34,194 bases of DNA from an uncultured bacterium (GTDB lineage: Bacteria; Bacillota; Clostridia; Lachnospirales; Lachnospiraceae). Where the stretch lies: contig CAMTMP010000040.1 of NCBI GenBank assembly GCA_947073545.1, forward strand, positions 1 through 34,194, written 5' to 3'. Below, in pieces: positions 25,071 to 32,271 of this stretch. A program made the translations under genes and the position numbers. Positions within the stretch are counted from its first letter, which is position 1. Each line of letters starts with the position of its first letter. The notes under the pieces are model-generated. The model made no database searches. It saw nothing but the letters and a program-made list of their open reading frames with translations, and was not told where the DNA came from.

Positions 25071-26522
25071 TCAGCCATTGTACACTTCGTCTTTCATCAT
25101 CATATGTACCGCGCTCTTCTTGAAGGTGAGGGGCAGTGCAAGTATATGCGGATTTTCTCCGACATATTTTTTCTTTGCGTCTTCTAATGCCTCCTCGATC
25201 GTTGCCCTTGTCTTTAATCCCATACCTCTCGCATAGCCGGGTTCCTGCGCGCCGCAGATGTAGATAGCCGATGTATTCATTTCCGCTATATGTCCGCAGG
25301 CAATCATGGAAAATCCGTGGAACGGATGGAATGCATTGGCAAAGCGGTACTTGCGGATATACTCTTCGTTCGTCGCAAAATATTCTCCCAGACGGTTCAT
25401 GTCCGGCAGCGTATTCATCCGGTCTGACTGGAACATATCGTACATTTCCCTTAAATAAGGCCACAATTCATCGTGAAAATATCCGTTACAGATCGATGAA
25501 CAGATAATGACGCAGTGATCGCTCATCACTCTTTTATGACGGATCACCTGCGCGGAAAGAGCCTGCATCATCATGATCGGATTCGTTCCCATTCCCTCTC
25601 CGTAATGGAAAAACTGAGGCATACCGAATATCATGACATCGTACTTCTTCTCCGCAAAAGGGACATATGTTCTTTTGTCTGCAACTTTCCATGATGCAGG
25701 CTGCATTTCCCCTGCATAACCGCTGAAAATGGCAATCTGTCTGGAAGATGTGTCCAATACCGCGTCGCAGCAGAAAAATTTCTTTCCCATGCACTTTTCC
25801 ATGTGCTGGCCAATCTCGTCAAACTTCGTTCGCATGAGAGAGTGTCCGCTGACCGGCACGAAATCCTGCCGGTGCATAACCTTCGGCACATGATGGGAAG
25901 CAATAGACCGCCAGTGCGTGATTCCGGTCGCGCAATGTTTATAGCCGCCCGAATAGCCGCCGTAAGGGTTGCCCTGCGTATGCCCGATCAATATGGCCAC
26001 ATCACTGTCATACACATATTTATTCATGAGAACCGGGTCTCCCCTGTCAGTGGTTCCCAGATCTACAAGATGCTCATAGTCTTCGCTGTCATGGTTGATG
26101 ATCTGTCCGCAGCCCCAGAACTGGTTGAACAGCTCGTCTCCAAGCACCCCTCTGATCTCCTGCTCCGTATTCTTTCTGTGAAGTCCGTTGGAGCAGATCA
26201 AAAGAATGTCCTTCTTCTCAACACCGGCCGCATATAATTCCTGCAGAATCAGTTTGATGGAAACTTTCCTGTGGGAAGTCGGCTGCTCACCGCCCTTGAC
26301 CCTGTCAGGAAATACGATCGTAACCTTCGAGCCCTTCTTGGCCAGTTTTGAAAGAGGCTCCATCCCCATAGGGTTTCTCAAAGATTCCAATGTTTTTGCT
26401 TCCAGTTCCTCCTCCGGTATATAGGGAGGGTCGGGAACCGTCTCCCCCGGAATAAACACATCCGTATCATCCGGCAGATTTGCCGCCATAGTACCCTGTC
26501 CGTATTCAAATTCTAATCTCAT
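25071..26522 (-). CDS. LarA-family (nickel-pincer) racemase/epimerase homologue
   Basis: A 483-residue protein of the LarA/DUF2088 family. The N-terminal domain has the conserved LICSNGLHRKNTEQEI, with the His that contacts the nickel cofactor in LarA. The central motif IGHTQGNPYGGYSGGYKH includes the Lys to which the nickel-pincer nucleotide is attached, followed by His-rich SIASHHVPKVMH. Known members epimerise lactate, malate or sugar acids by hydride transfer. The protein is longer than LarA (about 424 residues). It sits between TPI-like and NagB-like genes in a sugar operon, so a phosphorylated or free aldonate or amino-sugar acid is a possible substrate. LarB, LarC and LarE, which make the cofactor, are not in this window. 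Family is firm, reaction is inferred. Confidence 0.85.
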   Translation of the reverse strand: MRLEFEYGQGTMAANLPDDTDVFIPGETVPDPPYIPEEELEAKTLESLRNPMGMEPLSKLAKKGSKVTIVFPDRVKGGEQPTSHRKVSIKLILQELYAAGVEKKDILLICSNGLHRKNTEQEIRGVLGDELFNQFWGCGQIINHDSEDYEHLVDLGTTDRGDPVLMNKYVYDSDVAILIGHTQGNPYGGYSGGYKHCATGITHWRSIASHHVPKVMHRQDFVPVSGHSLMRTKFDEIGQHMEKCMGKKFFCCDAVLDTSSRQIAIFSGYAGEMQPASWKVADKRTYVPFAEKKYDVMIFGMPQFFHYGEGMGTNPIMMMQALSAQVIRHKRVMSDHCVIICSSICNGYFHDELWPYLREMYDMFQSDRMNTLPDMNRLGEYFATNEEYIRKYRFANAFHPFHGFSMIACGHIAEMNTSAIYICGAQEPGYARGMGLKTRATIEEALEDAKKKYVGENPHILALPLTFKKSAVHMMMKDEVYNG

Positions 26523-26538
26523 ATCTTACTCCGTTTCT

Positions 26539-26643
26539 GCGCCGCTCTTTCCCGGCGCCATGTTAGTTTCCACTCTAACCTCCATGTCACAGCTTTGCTG
26601 TGACTCAAAACCACGGAGAATGCCCGTATTTCAGGCATTCTCC
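26539..26643 (-). repeat. Run of four hairpins between tpi-like and larA-like genes
   Basis: Four consecutive perfect inverted repeats fill the 129-base gap: 26615-26624/26634-26643 (10 bp), 26586-26593/26597-26604 (8 bp, three-base loop), 26562-26566/26575-26579 (5 bp) and 26539-26544/26553-26558 (6 bp). None has a T-run. The last lies close to the ribosome binding site of the larA-like gene and could affect its translation. Confidence 0.6.
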
Positions 26644-26651
26644 TTTTCACC

Positions 26652-27488
26652 CTAATGACCCATATAAGTGCGGATAATTTCCAGATACTCGTCAGGATAA
26701 AATCCGATTTCACCCTGAAATCTCGTAAGCGCAATCAAGCCGCCGTCAATCTCCGGTATGGATGCAAGCATAGCCGCATTATCGACCTTCAGACCGCCGC
26801 CGTAGGCAACCGGGAGTCCTCCTGTGCGTTCTTTCACAAACCTTGCAATCTTTTGGATATACTCCTTGCCGGCAGGCGTCTTTCCCGGCCCGATAGACCA
26901 TATAGGCTCATAAGCGATGGCTACCCTGGATGTATCCACATCCTTTAGTCCGATTTCCAGCTGCTTTCCGAGTACCTCCTGCCATCTGTCAAGTTCCGTG
27001 TCGTTCTCCCCGATGCAGTACAACACAGTAAGTCCTGCCGACACGGCGGCCTTTACTTCCTGATTCAGAATCCTGTTTACCGCATCCGTATCCGTCACTC
27101 CGGCTTCCGCAAGAATGCCTGCCTTGTCCTTTCTCTCCTCGCAGTGGCCGATCAGGGTACTGGCACACCCCAACGCCTTCACGGCCTTTCCTGTTCTGTT
27201 GGTGGTAAATGCCCCAAAATTGCCGCCTTTGCTGACATCCTCGCGGTGAATCCCCTGAGAACCGATGGCAATGTTTGTGCTGTCCCCCAAAGCCCCTGCC
27301 GCTGCAATCAGATGTGCTTCCGGCAGATACATGACAAACTCTGCTTCCTCCTCCCCATATTTTTGCAGCGCGTCTTTCGTGCGCTCTACGATGTACGCGC
27401 CCCACTCCGACACGGGTGCAATGCTGTTAACACCCCCCTCTTCCTTTGGAATATCAAACCGCTTCAAGTTCAGATAAATATGTTTCAT
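26652..27488 (-). CDS. Divergent triosephosphate isomerase-family protein
   Basis: A 278-residue TIM-barrel isomerase. Catalytic residues can be placed: Lys in YLNLKRF near the N-terminus, His in LIGHCEERK and Glu in AYEPIWSIGPGKTPAG with the mobile loop. It departs from standard TpiA (about 250 residues): the N-terminal GNWKMN is LNLKRF, the His motif has CEER instead of SERR, and the last phosphate-binding segment reads GGLIALTRF. It may interconvert triose phosphates made by the aldolase, or act on a related ketose phosphate, as some TPI paralogues (for example erythrulose-1-phosphate isomerases) do. The ATG has AGGAGGG and follows the PFK stop by 11 bases. Confidence 0.85.
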   Translation of the reverse strand: MKHIYLNLKRFDIPKEEGGVNSIAPVSEWGAYIVERTKDALQKYGEEEAEFVMYLPEAHLIAAAGALGDSTNIAIGSQGIHREDVSKGGNFGAFTTNRTGKAVKALGCASTLIGHCEERKDKAGILAEAGVTDTDAVNRILNQEVKAAVSAGLTVLYCIGENDTELDRWQEVLGKQLEIGLKDVDTSRVAIAYEPIWSIGPGKTPAGKEYIQKIARFVKERTGGLPVAYGGGLKVDNAAMLASIPEIDGGLIALTRFQGEIGFYPDEYLEIIRTYMGH

Positions 27489-27499
27489 CCGTTCCCTCC

Positions 27500-28690
27500 T
27501 TATATTCTGCTTTTCAGCTTCCGCTCCGCATCATCCTTAAAACTTACCATTTCCGGCAGATCCCCGTCGATTAACGGTCTGCACCACCGTACAAACGATT
27601 CCGTGATATCATTTCCTCTCTCATTGATATATTCCTCAGGGATCACTCTTTCATGGAGCATTACCTCCTCAACCGGAATGAGAGGCATCTCTACCGCATA
27701 CGCTTCCCCTTCTCTCCGCCGGATTCCGACCATGACGCCCGTCTGTTCCGAAACGGCCGCCTTTACTGCTTCCCTGCCCGCCAAAATCGCCTCTTCCCGA
27801 TCCACCTTGGACTGGAGAAGCATGGAAGCCCTCCCACAGAGTCCGGGTTTTTCACTTCTTGCTTTGATTCCCAGTTTCTTAATCACCAGTTCCGCAAGAT
27901 AAGCTCCTACGTCCCCATAATAAATTGCCCTGTCCGTCTGAAAGATCGGCGGCACAATCGATTCACCCTTTTCGTTGCGAAGGCCCTCGCTCACCACGAC
28001 TACTACCCCGCCAAGCTCGTCATACAGTTTCTTCACGTCCTCTAAAAACTCTTCCTCGCAAAAATTTCTTTCCGGAAGATAAATTAAGTGCGGGGCATCG
28101 CCGGGATTCTTTCTCGCCAAAGCGGACGCAGCCGTAATCCATCCTGCATTTCTCCCCATGGCCTCTATGATACAGACGTGGATAGGCAGGGACTTCACAT
28201 CCGCGCCCACTTCCTTCGTCACGGTAGCGATGTATTTCGCCGCACTCGGAAATCCCGGCGCATGGTCAATAATGGAAATATCGTTATCCATTGTTTTGGG
28301 AATCCCTACGACAAAAATTCCCTCTTTCTCACAAACCCGGCTGACCTTGCCGCAAGTATCCATCGTACCGTTTCCGCCGTTAAACAGCACGTAACGTATA
28401 TCGTGTTTTTTCAGGATGGAAACCATTGCCTCGTACTGCTCCTGTTCCAGCGGAAATCTCGAAGAGCCGATGGCCGTGCCGGGCGTATGCAGGAGCAGCT
28501 CAATCTTCTCGTCCGGCATATTGCCCATATCCAGAAAATTTTCGGCGAGTATAGCCTCGGAACCCCCGATCGCTCCGTAAATCTTATCCACTTCCTTCTC
28601 GGCCTGCGCCTGTCTGATCACCCCGTATAAAGATGCGTTCAAAACAGCCGTCGGCCCGCCGCCATGTACTACCAGTAAATTCCCAGCCAT
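27500..28690 (-). CDS. 6-phosphofructokinase-family enzyme
   Basis: A 396-residue enzyme of the PFK family, first gene of the sugar operon. It has HGGGPTAVLNAS at the N-terminus, the donor-site motif GGNGTMDTCGKV, the catalytic GIPKTMDNDI and MGRNAGWITAASAL. In the family, Gly after GGN/GGD points to ATP and Asp to pyrophosphate as donor, while Lys in PKT occurs in PPi-dependent and some long ATP enzymes, so the signals are mixed. It phosphorylates fructose-6-P or tagatose-6-P at C1. The frame is open 15 codons upstream, but ATG 28690 begins the conserved MAGNLLVVHGG. The divergent lacI gene and its operator lie just upstream. Confidence 0.9.
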   Translation of the reverse strand: MAGNLLVVHGGGPTAVLNASLYGVIRQAQAEKEVDKIYGAIGGSEAILAENFLDMGNMPDEKIELLLHTPGTAIGSSRFPLEQEQYEAMVSILKKHDIRYVLFNGGNGTMDTCGKVSRVCEKEGIFVVGIPKTMDNDISIIDHAPGFPSAAKYIATVTKEVGADVKSLPIHVCIIEAMGRNAGWITAASALARKNPGDAPHLIYLPERNFCEEEFLEDVKKLYDELGGVVVVVSEGLRNEKGESIVPPIFQTDRAIYYGDVGAYLAELVIKKLGIKARSEKPGLCGRASMLLQSKVDREEAILAGREAVKAAVSEQTGVMVGIRRREGEAYAVEMPLIPVEEVMLHERVIPEEYINERGNDITESFVRWCRPLIDGDLPEMVSFKDDAERKLKSRI

Positions 28691-28723
28691 ATCAATCACC
28701 TTGCTCCTTTCTGTTCTGTGTTC

Positions 28724-28729
28724 ATCATA
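28724..28729 (-). promoter_or_regulatory. Extended -10 element of the pfk operon
   Basis: Minus strand TATGAT preceded by TGC, an extended -10. No good -35 is seen at 17 bases. It lies 33 bases before the pfk-like ATG and about 45 bases from the LacI-type operator. Confidence 0.45.
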
Positions 28730-28769
28730 GCACACTCAAATTTTCTTTCCCATTCCTATGTTTGCATTA

Positions 28770-28791
28770 TTTACCCAAACGTTTGCGTAAA
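28770..28791. promoter_or_regulatory. LacI-family operator between divergent lacI and pfk genes
   Basis: A 22-bp dyad: arms TTTAC and GTAAA, one unpaired base each side, and the perfect centre CAAACGTTTG (28776-28785). A CG-centred palindrome of this kind is typical for LacI/CcpA-type repressors. It covers the predicted -35 of the lacI gene, suggesting autoregulation plus control of the operon. Confidence 0.8.
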
Positions 28792-28811
28792 CTTTTCCAC
28801 CATGATAGAAT
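28783..28811 (+). promoter_or_regulatory. Predicted promoter of the lacI-family gene
   Basis: TTGCGT (28783-28788), a 17-base spacer and TAGAAT (28806-28811), 35 bases before the ATG. The -35 overlaps the right half of the operator. Confidence 0.55.
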
Positions 28812-28845
28812 AAATGAGGTAAAATAAAAATCAGAGGAACGGCTT

Positions 28846-29877
28846 ATGACGATGAAAGAAATTGCTGCTCTGGCAGGCGTTTCCGTTTCTACGGTATCCC
28901 GGGTGATCAATCACCCGGATTCTAAAGCCGCCAGCAAAGAAGTCGAAAACAGAATATGGCAGATCGTACGCCAGACCGGGTACGTCCCTGATTCCAATGC
29001 GAGAAATCTGAAACTGCGTAAAGCGGACATTTCCGGTACGGCATCCCGGACCATCGGATGCATTCTTGCGCGCACACAAGCCTCCGATCCTTTTTTTTCC
29101 AGAATCATGCGTGGAATTGAAAAGGAAGCACTGAGACACGGATACACCGTCAGGTATATCTACTCTTATCAGGATATCCAAGACCCCGGCATCCGCAGAC
29201 AGATCCGTGAGACAAAAGTGGAAGGCGTGGTAATTCTCGGACGCCCCGACTCTAAAATGCGTACCTTTCTAAAAGAAAACTACAACAGAAGCATTTACAC
29301 CGGTCTTAACAATATCGAGGCAGAGTTCGACCAGGTTATTTGCAACGCCTACCTCGCTTCCAAAACTGCCGTAAGTTATCTGGCCGAACTCGGGCATAAG
29401 CATATTGCCTATCTTGGTGAACGCAAAAATGAAATCCGTTACCGTGGCTATTGGGACGCCGTCTCCCAGCTCGCGCTGCCTCTGGACAGGAACCTGATCA
29501 TAGACACCCCGCTTTCCATTGAAGGCGGCTATCAGGCGACACGAAAACTCCTGTCTTCGATTCACAGTGTTACCGCCCTGTTCTGCGCCAACGACCTGAC
29601 TGCAATTGGCGCTATAAAAGCCGCCAAAGAAATAGACAGAAAAATTCCCGAAGAATTATCCGTCATCGGCATTGACGATATTGAAACGGGGCAGTATACG
29701 ACTCCCATGCTCACCACCATTCATGTTCCCATGGAAGATCTGGGCACGATGGCAGCCAAACTGTTAATCGACCGGATAGAAACCGGAAGACGCATCCCGA
29801 TGAAGGTAGAACTGCCTTTCCGGTTGATCCGGCGTGAGAGCTGTGCGGTTCTTTCTGAAATCGGAAGGGTAGAGTAA
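28846..29877 (+). CDS. LacI-family transcriptional regulator
   Basis: A 343-residue repressor. Residues 3-25 are the classical LacI HTH (MKEIAALAGVSVSTVSRVIN), followed by the hinge helix region (YVPDSNARNLK) and a periplasmic-binding-like ligand domain (IGCILARTQASDPFFSRIMRG, TALFCANDLTAIGAIKA, LSVIGIDDIETGQYTTP). It is expected to bind the dyad at 28770-28791 and to be released by a sugar or sugar phosphate from the pathway. It is divergently transcribed from the sugar operon and followed by an aldose epimerase gene after 60 bases. The start is the first ATG after AGAGGAAC. The effector is unknown. Confidence 0.95.
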   Translation: MTMKEIAALAGVSVSTVSRVINHPDSKAASKEVENRIWQIVRQTGYVPDSNARNLKLRKADISGTASRTIGCILARTQASDPFFSRIMRGIEKEALRHGYTVRYIYSYQDIQDPGIRRQIRETKVEGVVILGRPDSKMRTFLKENYNRSIYTGLNNIEAEFDQVICNAYLASKTAVSYLAELGHKHIAYLGERKNEIRYRGYWDAVSQLALPLDRNLIIDTPLSIEGGYQATRKLLSSIHSVTALFCANDLTAIGAIKAAKEIDRKIPEELSVIGIDDIETGQYTTPMLTTIHVPMEDLGTMAAKLLIDRIETGRRIPMKVELPFRLIRRESCAVLSEIGRVE

Positions 29878-29900
29878 CGGCATTCTCAGAGCTAAAATAT

Positions 29901-29916
29901 GCCGCCTTATGGCGGC
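29901..29916 (+). repeat. Hairpin between lacI and the aldose epimerase gene
   Basis: GCCGCC and GGCGGC around a TTAT loop form a perfect six-base stem, followed by AAAAAG rather than T. It lies 21 bases before the epimerase ATG and could modulate its translation. Confidence 0.5.
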
Positions 29917-29937
29917 TCAAAAAGAAAGGAGTACTTT

Positions 29938-30822
29938 ATGATTCTCACATTATCAAACAAAGGTTATTCCGTCTCTTTGGAAACGAAAGGAGGAGAGCTG
30001 AAATCTTACAAAAGCGATACCGGGAAAGAATATGTATGGAATTCTGATCCCAAATTCTGGGTTTGGTCCGCCCCTCTTCTCTTTCCTTCCATCGGCAATG
30101 TACGTAACGGAAAAACCATAATAAACGGCAGGGAATATGAAATTCCCAAACACGGTTTTCTGCGTGATATGGAGATGGCGTATGAGAAAGAATCGGATGC
30201 TGCCCTTTCCTTCTCCTGTGACGCAAACGATGACACATTAAAACACTATCCGTTCCGTTTCCATTTCAGTCAGACTTACCGCCTCGACGGGCCGCTGCTT
30301 CGCATCACCTATCTGGTAACAAACACGGATACGGAAGAAATGTACTATCATTTTGGCGCACACCCCGGATTTATGTGTCCGTTGGAAGAGGGAGAGCAAT
30401 TTTCTGACTATATATTGAAATTCCCATATGCGGAAACATGTGATTCCCCTGTATACGATCTTGAAAACATGCAGTTTGACCCGGTTAACACTAAGCGTTA
30501 TCTGGATCATTCTGACACGCTAAAACTGGATTATTCCCTTTTTGATATCGATGCGCTGGTATTTCCCCATATGAAATCGAGAAGCGTACAGCTTGTGAAT
30601 CCGGCTACCGGAAAGGGTATTCAGGTAGACTATCCTGACTTCTCCACGGTTGCTTTCTGGACACCCGCAAACGCAGATGCCCCGTTCCTGTGTGTCGAGC
30701 CCTGGAACGGCGCCGCCATCTATGCCGATGAAGACAATGATTTTACGCACAAACGTGATATTCAGGTACTAAAAGCCGGGGAAAGCAAAACTTATGAGTT
30801 ATCCATAAAACTTCTTGTATAA
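29938..30822 (+). CDS. Aldose 1-epimerase (LacX-like)
   Basis: A 294-residue beta-sandwich protein of the galactose mutarotase superfamily. The catalytic/binding His is in YYHFGAHPGFMCPLEEGE, the conserved Arg in RDMEMAYE and the C-terminal CVEPWNGAAIY carries the Glu. LacX-like members interconvert alpha and beta anomers of aldoses or phosphorylated aldoses, which fits a sugar operon. The ATG at 29938 has AAAGGAG at a good distance, while the longer frame runs through a hairpin. It is transcribed with lacI, or alone. The C-terminal end is followed by a long inverted repeat at 30832-30875. Confidence 0.92.
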   Translation: MILTLSNKGYSVSLETKGGELKSYKSDTGKEYVWNSDPKFWVWSAPLLFPSIGNVRNGKTIINGREYEIPKHGFLRDMEMAYEKESDAALSFSCDANDDTLKHYPFRFHFSQTYRLDGPLLRITYLVTNTDTEEMYYHFGAHPGFMCPLEEGEQFSDYILKFPYAETCDSPVYDLENMQFDPVNTKRYLDHSDTLKLDYSLFDIDALVFPHMKSRSVQLVNPATGKGIQVDYPDFSTVAFWTPANADAPFLCVEPWNGAAIYADEDNDFTHKRDIQVLKAGESKTYELSIKLLV

Positions 30823-30831
30823 ACCACTGAA

Positions 30832-30875
30832 CGCGAGGCCGGAACTTCTCTTACATGAGAATTTCCAGCCTCGCG
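30832..30875. terminator. Long hairpin between convergent epimerase and deacetylase remnant
   Basis: CGCGAGGC (30832-30839) pairs with GCCTCGCG (30868-30875); inner bases GGAA/TTCC and TTCTC/GAGAA continue the stem with few mismatches around a short loop. It lies between two convergent reading frames and probably stops transcription in both directions, though neither side has a clear T-run. Confidence 0.6.
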
Positions 30876-30952
30876 CGTATCTTACTCTGGTATTAACGCA
30901 GAGGAGTCGTATGCTGCATTTTCTTCAAAGCATTTGCAGGCAGAACCGCTTT

Positions 30953-31195
30953 CTACTCCCCCGACACCTGTGTCCCATCGGCTTTCATGTGGTACTTATC
31001 TTTGTAGATCAACTGTGAGATGGGCACCAGCTCATATCCCTTCTCCTGTAATCCGGTAATCACCGCATCTAATGCGTCCGCCGTGTACTTCGCCCCGTTG
31101 TGCATGAGAATGATCGCACCGTTGTTCAGCTTGTCGGATTCCACCACCCGTTTCACAATGTCGTCCACACCGTAGTCCTTCCAGTCGAGAGAGTC
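30953..31195 (-). pseudogene. 3' remnant of a polysaccharide deacetylase gene
   Basis: About 80 residues remain of a NodB-type deacetylase C-terminus: DSLDWKDYGVDDIVKRVV, then the motif AIILMHNGAKYTADAL (the second catalytic His region) and GYELVPISQLI. The catalytic first half (the TFDD and HxxxH motifs) is missing. The frame continues to 31288 by chance, but residues upstream of DSLDW (beyond about 31196) no longer resemble the family. The gene therefore appears cut by foreign DNA at about 31196. The enzyme would have removed acetyl groups from peptidoglycan or other glycans; the remnant should be inactive. If the 5' part lies beyond the window's right side, it marks the other end of the insertion. 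Confidence 0.75.
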
Positions 31196-31321
31196 CTCTC
31201 TAGATACATATGTAAAGTAAAATAGTGAAAGGATTCCTTTCTTTTTATTTGTTATGGGGATTGTACCAGAGGGAAGTAAAGGATGCAAGAAATTTTTCAG
31301 ATTTTTTCAGACTTTTGCATT

Positions 31322-31352
31322 GAGAGGGGGCTGTCGAAACAGCCCCCCTCTC
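31322..31352 (-). terminator. Strong GC-rich hairpin after the 304-residue element gene
   Basis: GAGAGGGGGCTGT (31322-31334) pairs with ACAGCCCCCCTCTC (31339-31352) around a CGAA loop, with one bulged C. It follows the stop at 31357 by only a few bases. The stem is very stable although no T-run follows on the minus strand. Confidence 0.7.
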
Positions 31353-31356
31353 GAAT

Positions 31357-32271
31357 TCAAAAATCGTAACTGTACTCTAAATCCTCATCATTTTCCAACG
31401 CCTCGTCTCGAAGAATGCAGTACCGCCATGTGGTGAAACTATCTTCTCCCATCCCGTTTAGTCGAACATTTGTTTGATATCCTTTCGATGATGGAGTTAG
31501 ATAAAGTAGGTCATACTTTTTCAAGCTTTTTAGAAGTTTCACTTTTGTCGTGCCCAGATTCCGTGTGATATATTCCATATCTTCCGTCGAAAGTGGGTAA
31601 TACGCCCGATGATCGTTCAGCACTTGCGACGTCATTCCCTTAATCATTCCAACCAGACTTTGATAGAAGCCCACCCGCTCCACCTCTGTAAGGTCGTCAT
31701 GATACACTGGAAGAAATTGAATCTGTTCTGCAACCATCTTCACGACATTCTTAACAGGTATCAAATCATCGGGATTTCCGCAAAAGGAATTTACATATTC
31801 CAACCCAATTTTCAGGCATGCTTTATCCGCACGACTTTCCATCTGTTTGTCCTTATTCGCCAACATGATAGTGAAAACATCCGCCTGCGAGATAGACAGT
31901 TTCCTTGAAAATGTCCCGTCGAGATACTTCTGGCAGAAAATAATCTCACGATTCGCTTTCTCATCTTCTTCCACGTAGGCAAAGATAACATGCCCCTCGC
32001 GGTCAAGAATCCGCTCAGCTTTTCGGTACGCCATCGGGTTTTTAATTCGCGGTGTTGGTGTCGCGTTTCCGACTGCCCGGTCGTAATCATCCATTTCCTC
32101 ATCGACCATCTCCGCCATCATTTCTGTCGATGCCTCTTGTACCGTTGGCGCATTGTCAGCACACACTAGCTGATATCCTTTTTGCACAACCTCTGACACT
32201 TGCTGATTTTTGATCCTTAACTGACCACCGGTCAATTTGTCACCGGTGTCGAATTGTACTATTGTCGCCAA
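31357..32271 (-). CDS. Unknown 304-residue protein at the edge of a mobile element
   Basis: A soluble 304-residue protein starting with TTG (GGAGG eight bases upstream). The first 90 residues are acidic and may be partly disordered (EMMAEMVDEEMDDYDRA). The rest is alpha/beta, with REGHVIFAYVEEDE early and a C-terminal segment (STEDMEYITRNLGTTKVKLLKSLKK, then YDLLYLTPSS) shaped like a winged helix. I do not recognise the family. It is the last gene before the junction with the broken deacetylase gene and is separated from the other element genes by 0.9 kb of non-coding DNA. A DNA-binding or replication/maintenance role is possible but unproven. Confidence 0.7.
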   Translation of the reverse strand: MATIVQFDTGDKLTGGQLRIKNQQVSEVVQKGYQLVCADNAPTVQEASTEMMAEMVDEEMDDYDRAVGNATPTPRIKNPMAYRKAERILDREGHVIFAYVEEDEKANREIIFCQKYLDGTFSRKLSISQADVFTIMLANKDKQMESRADKACLKIGLEYVNSFCGNPDDLIPVKNVVKMVAEQIQFLPVYHDDLTEVERVGFYQSLVGMIKGMTSQVLNDHRAYYPLSTEDMEYITRNLGTTKVKLLKSLKKYDLLYLTPSSKGYQTNVRLNGMGEDSFTTWRYCILRDEALENDEDLEYSYDF

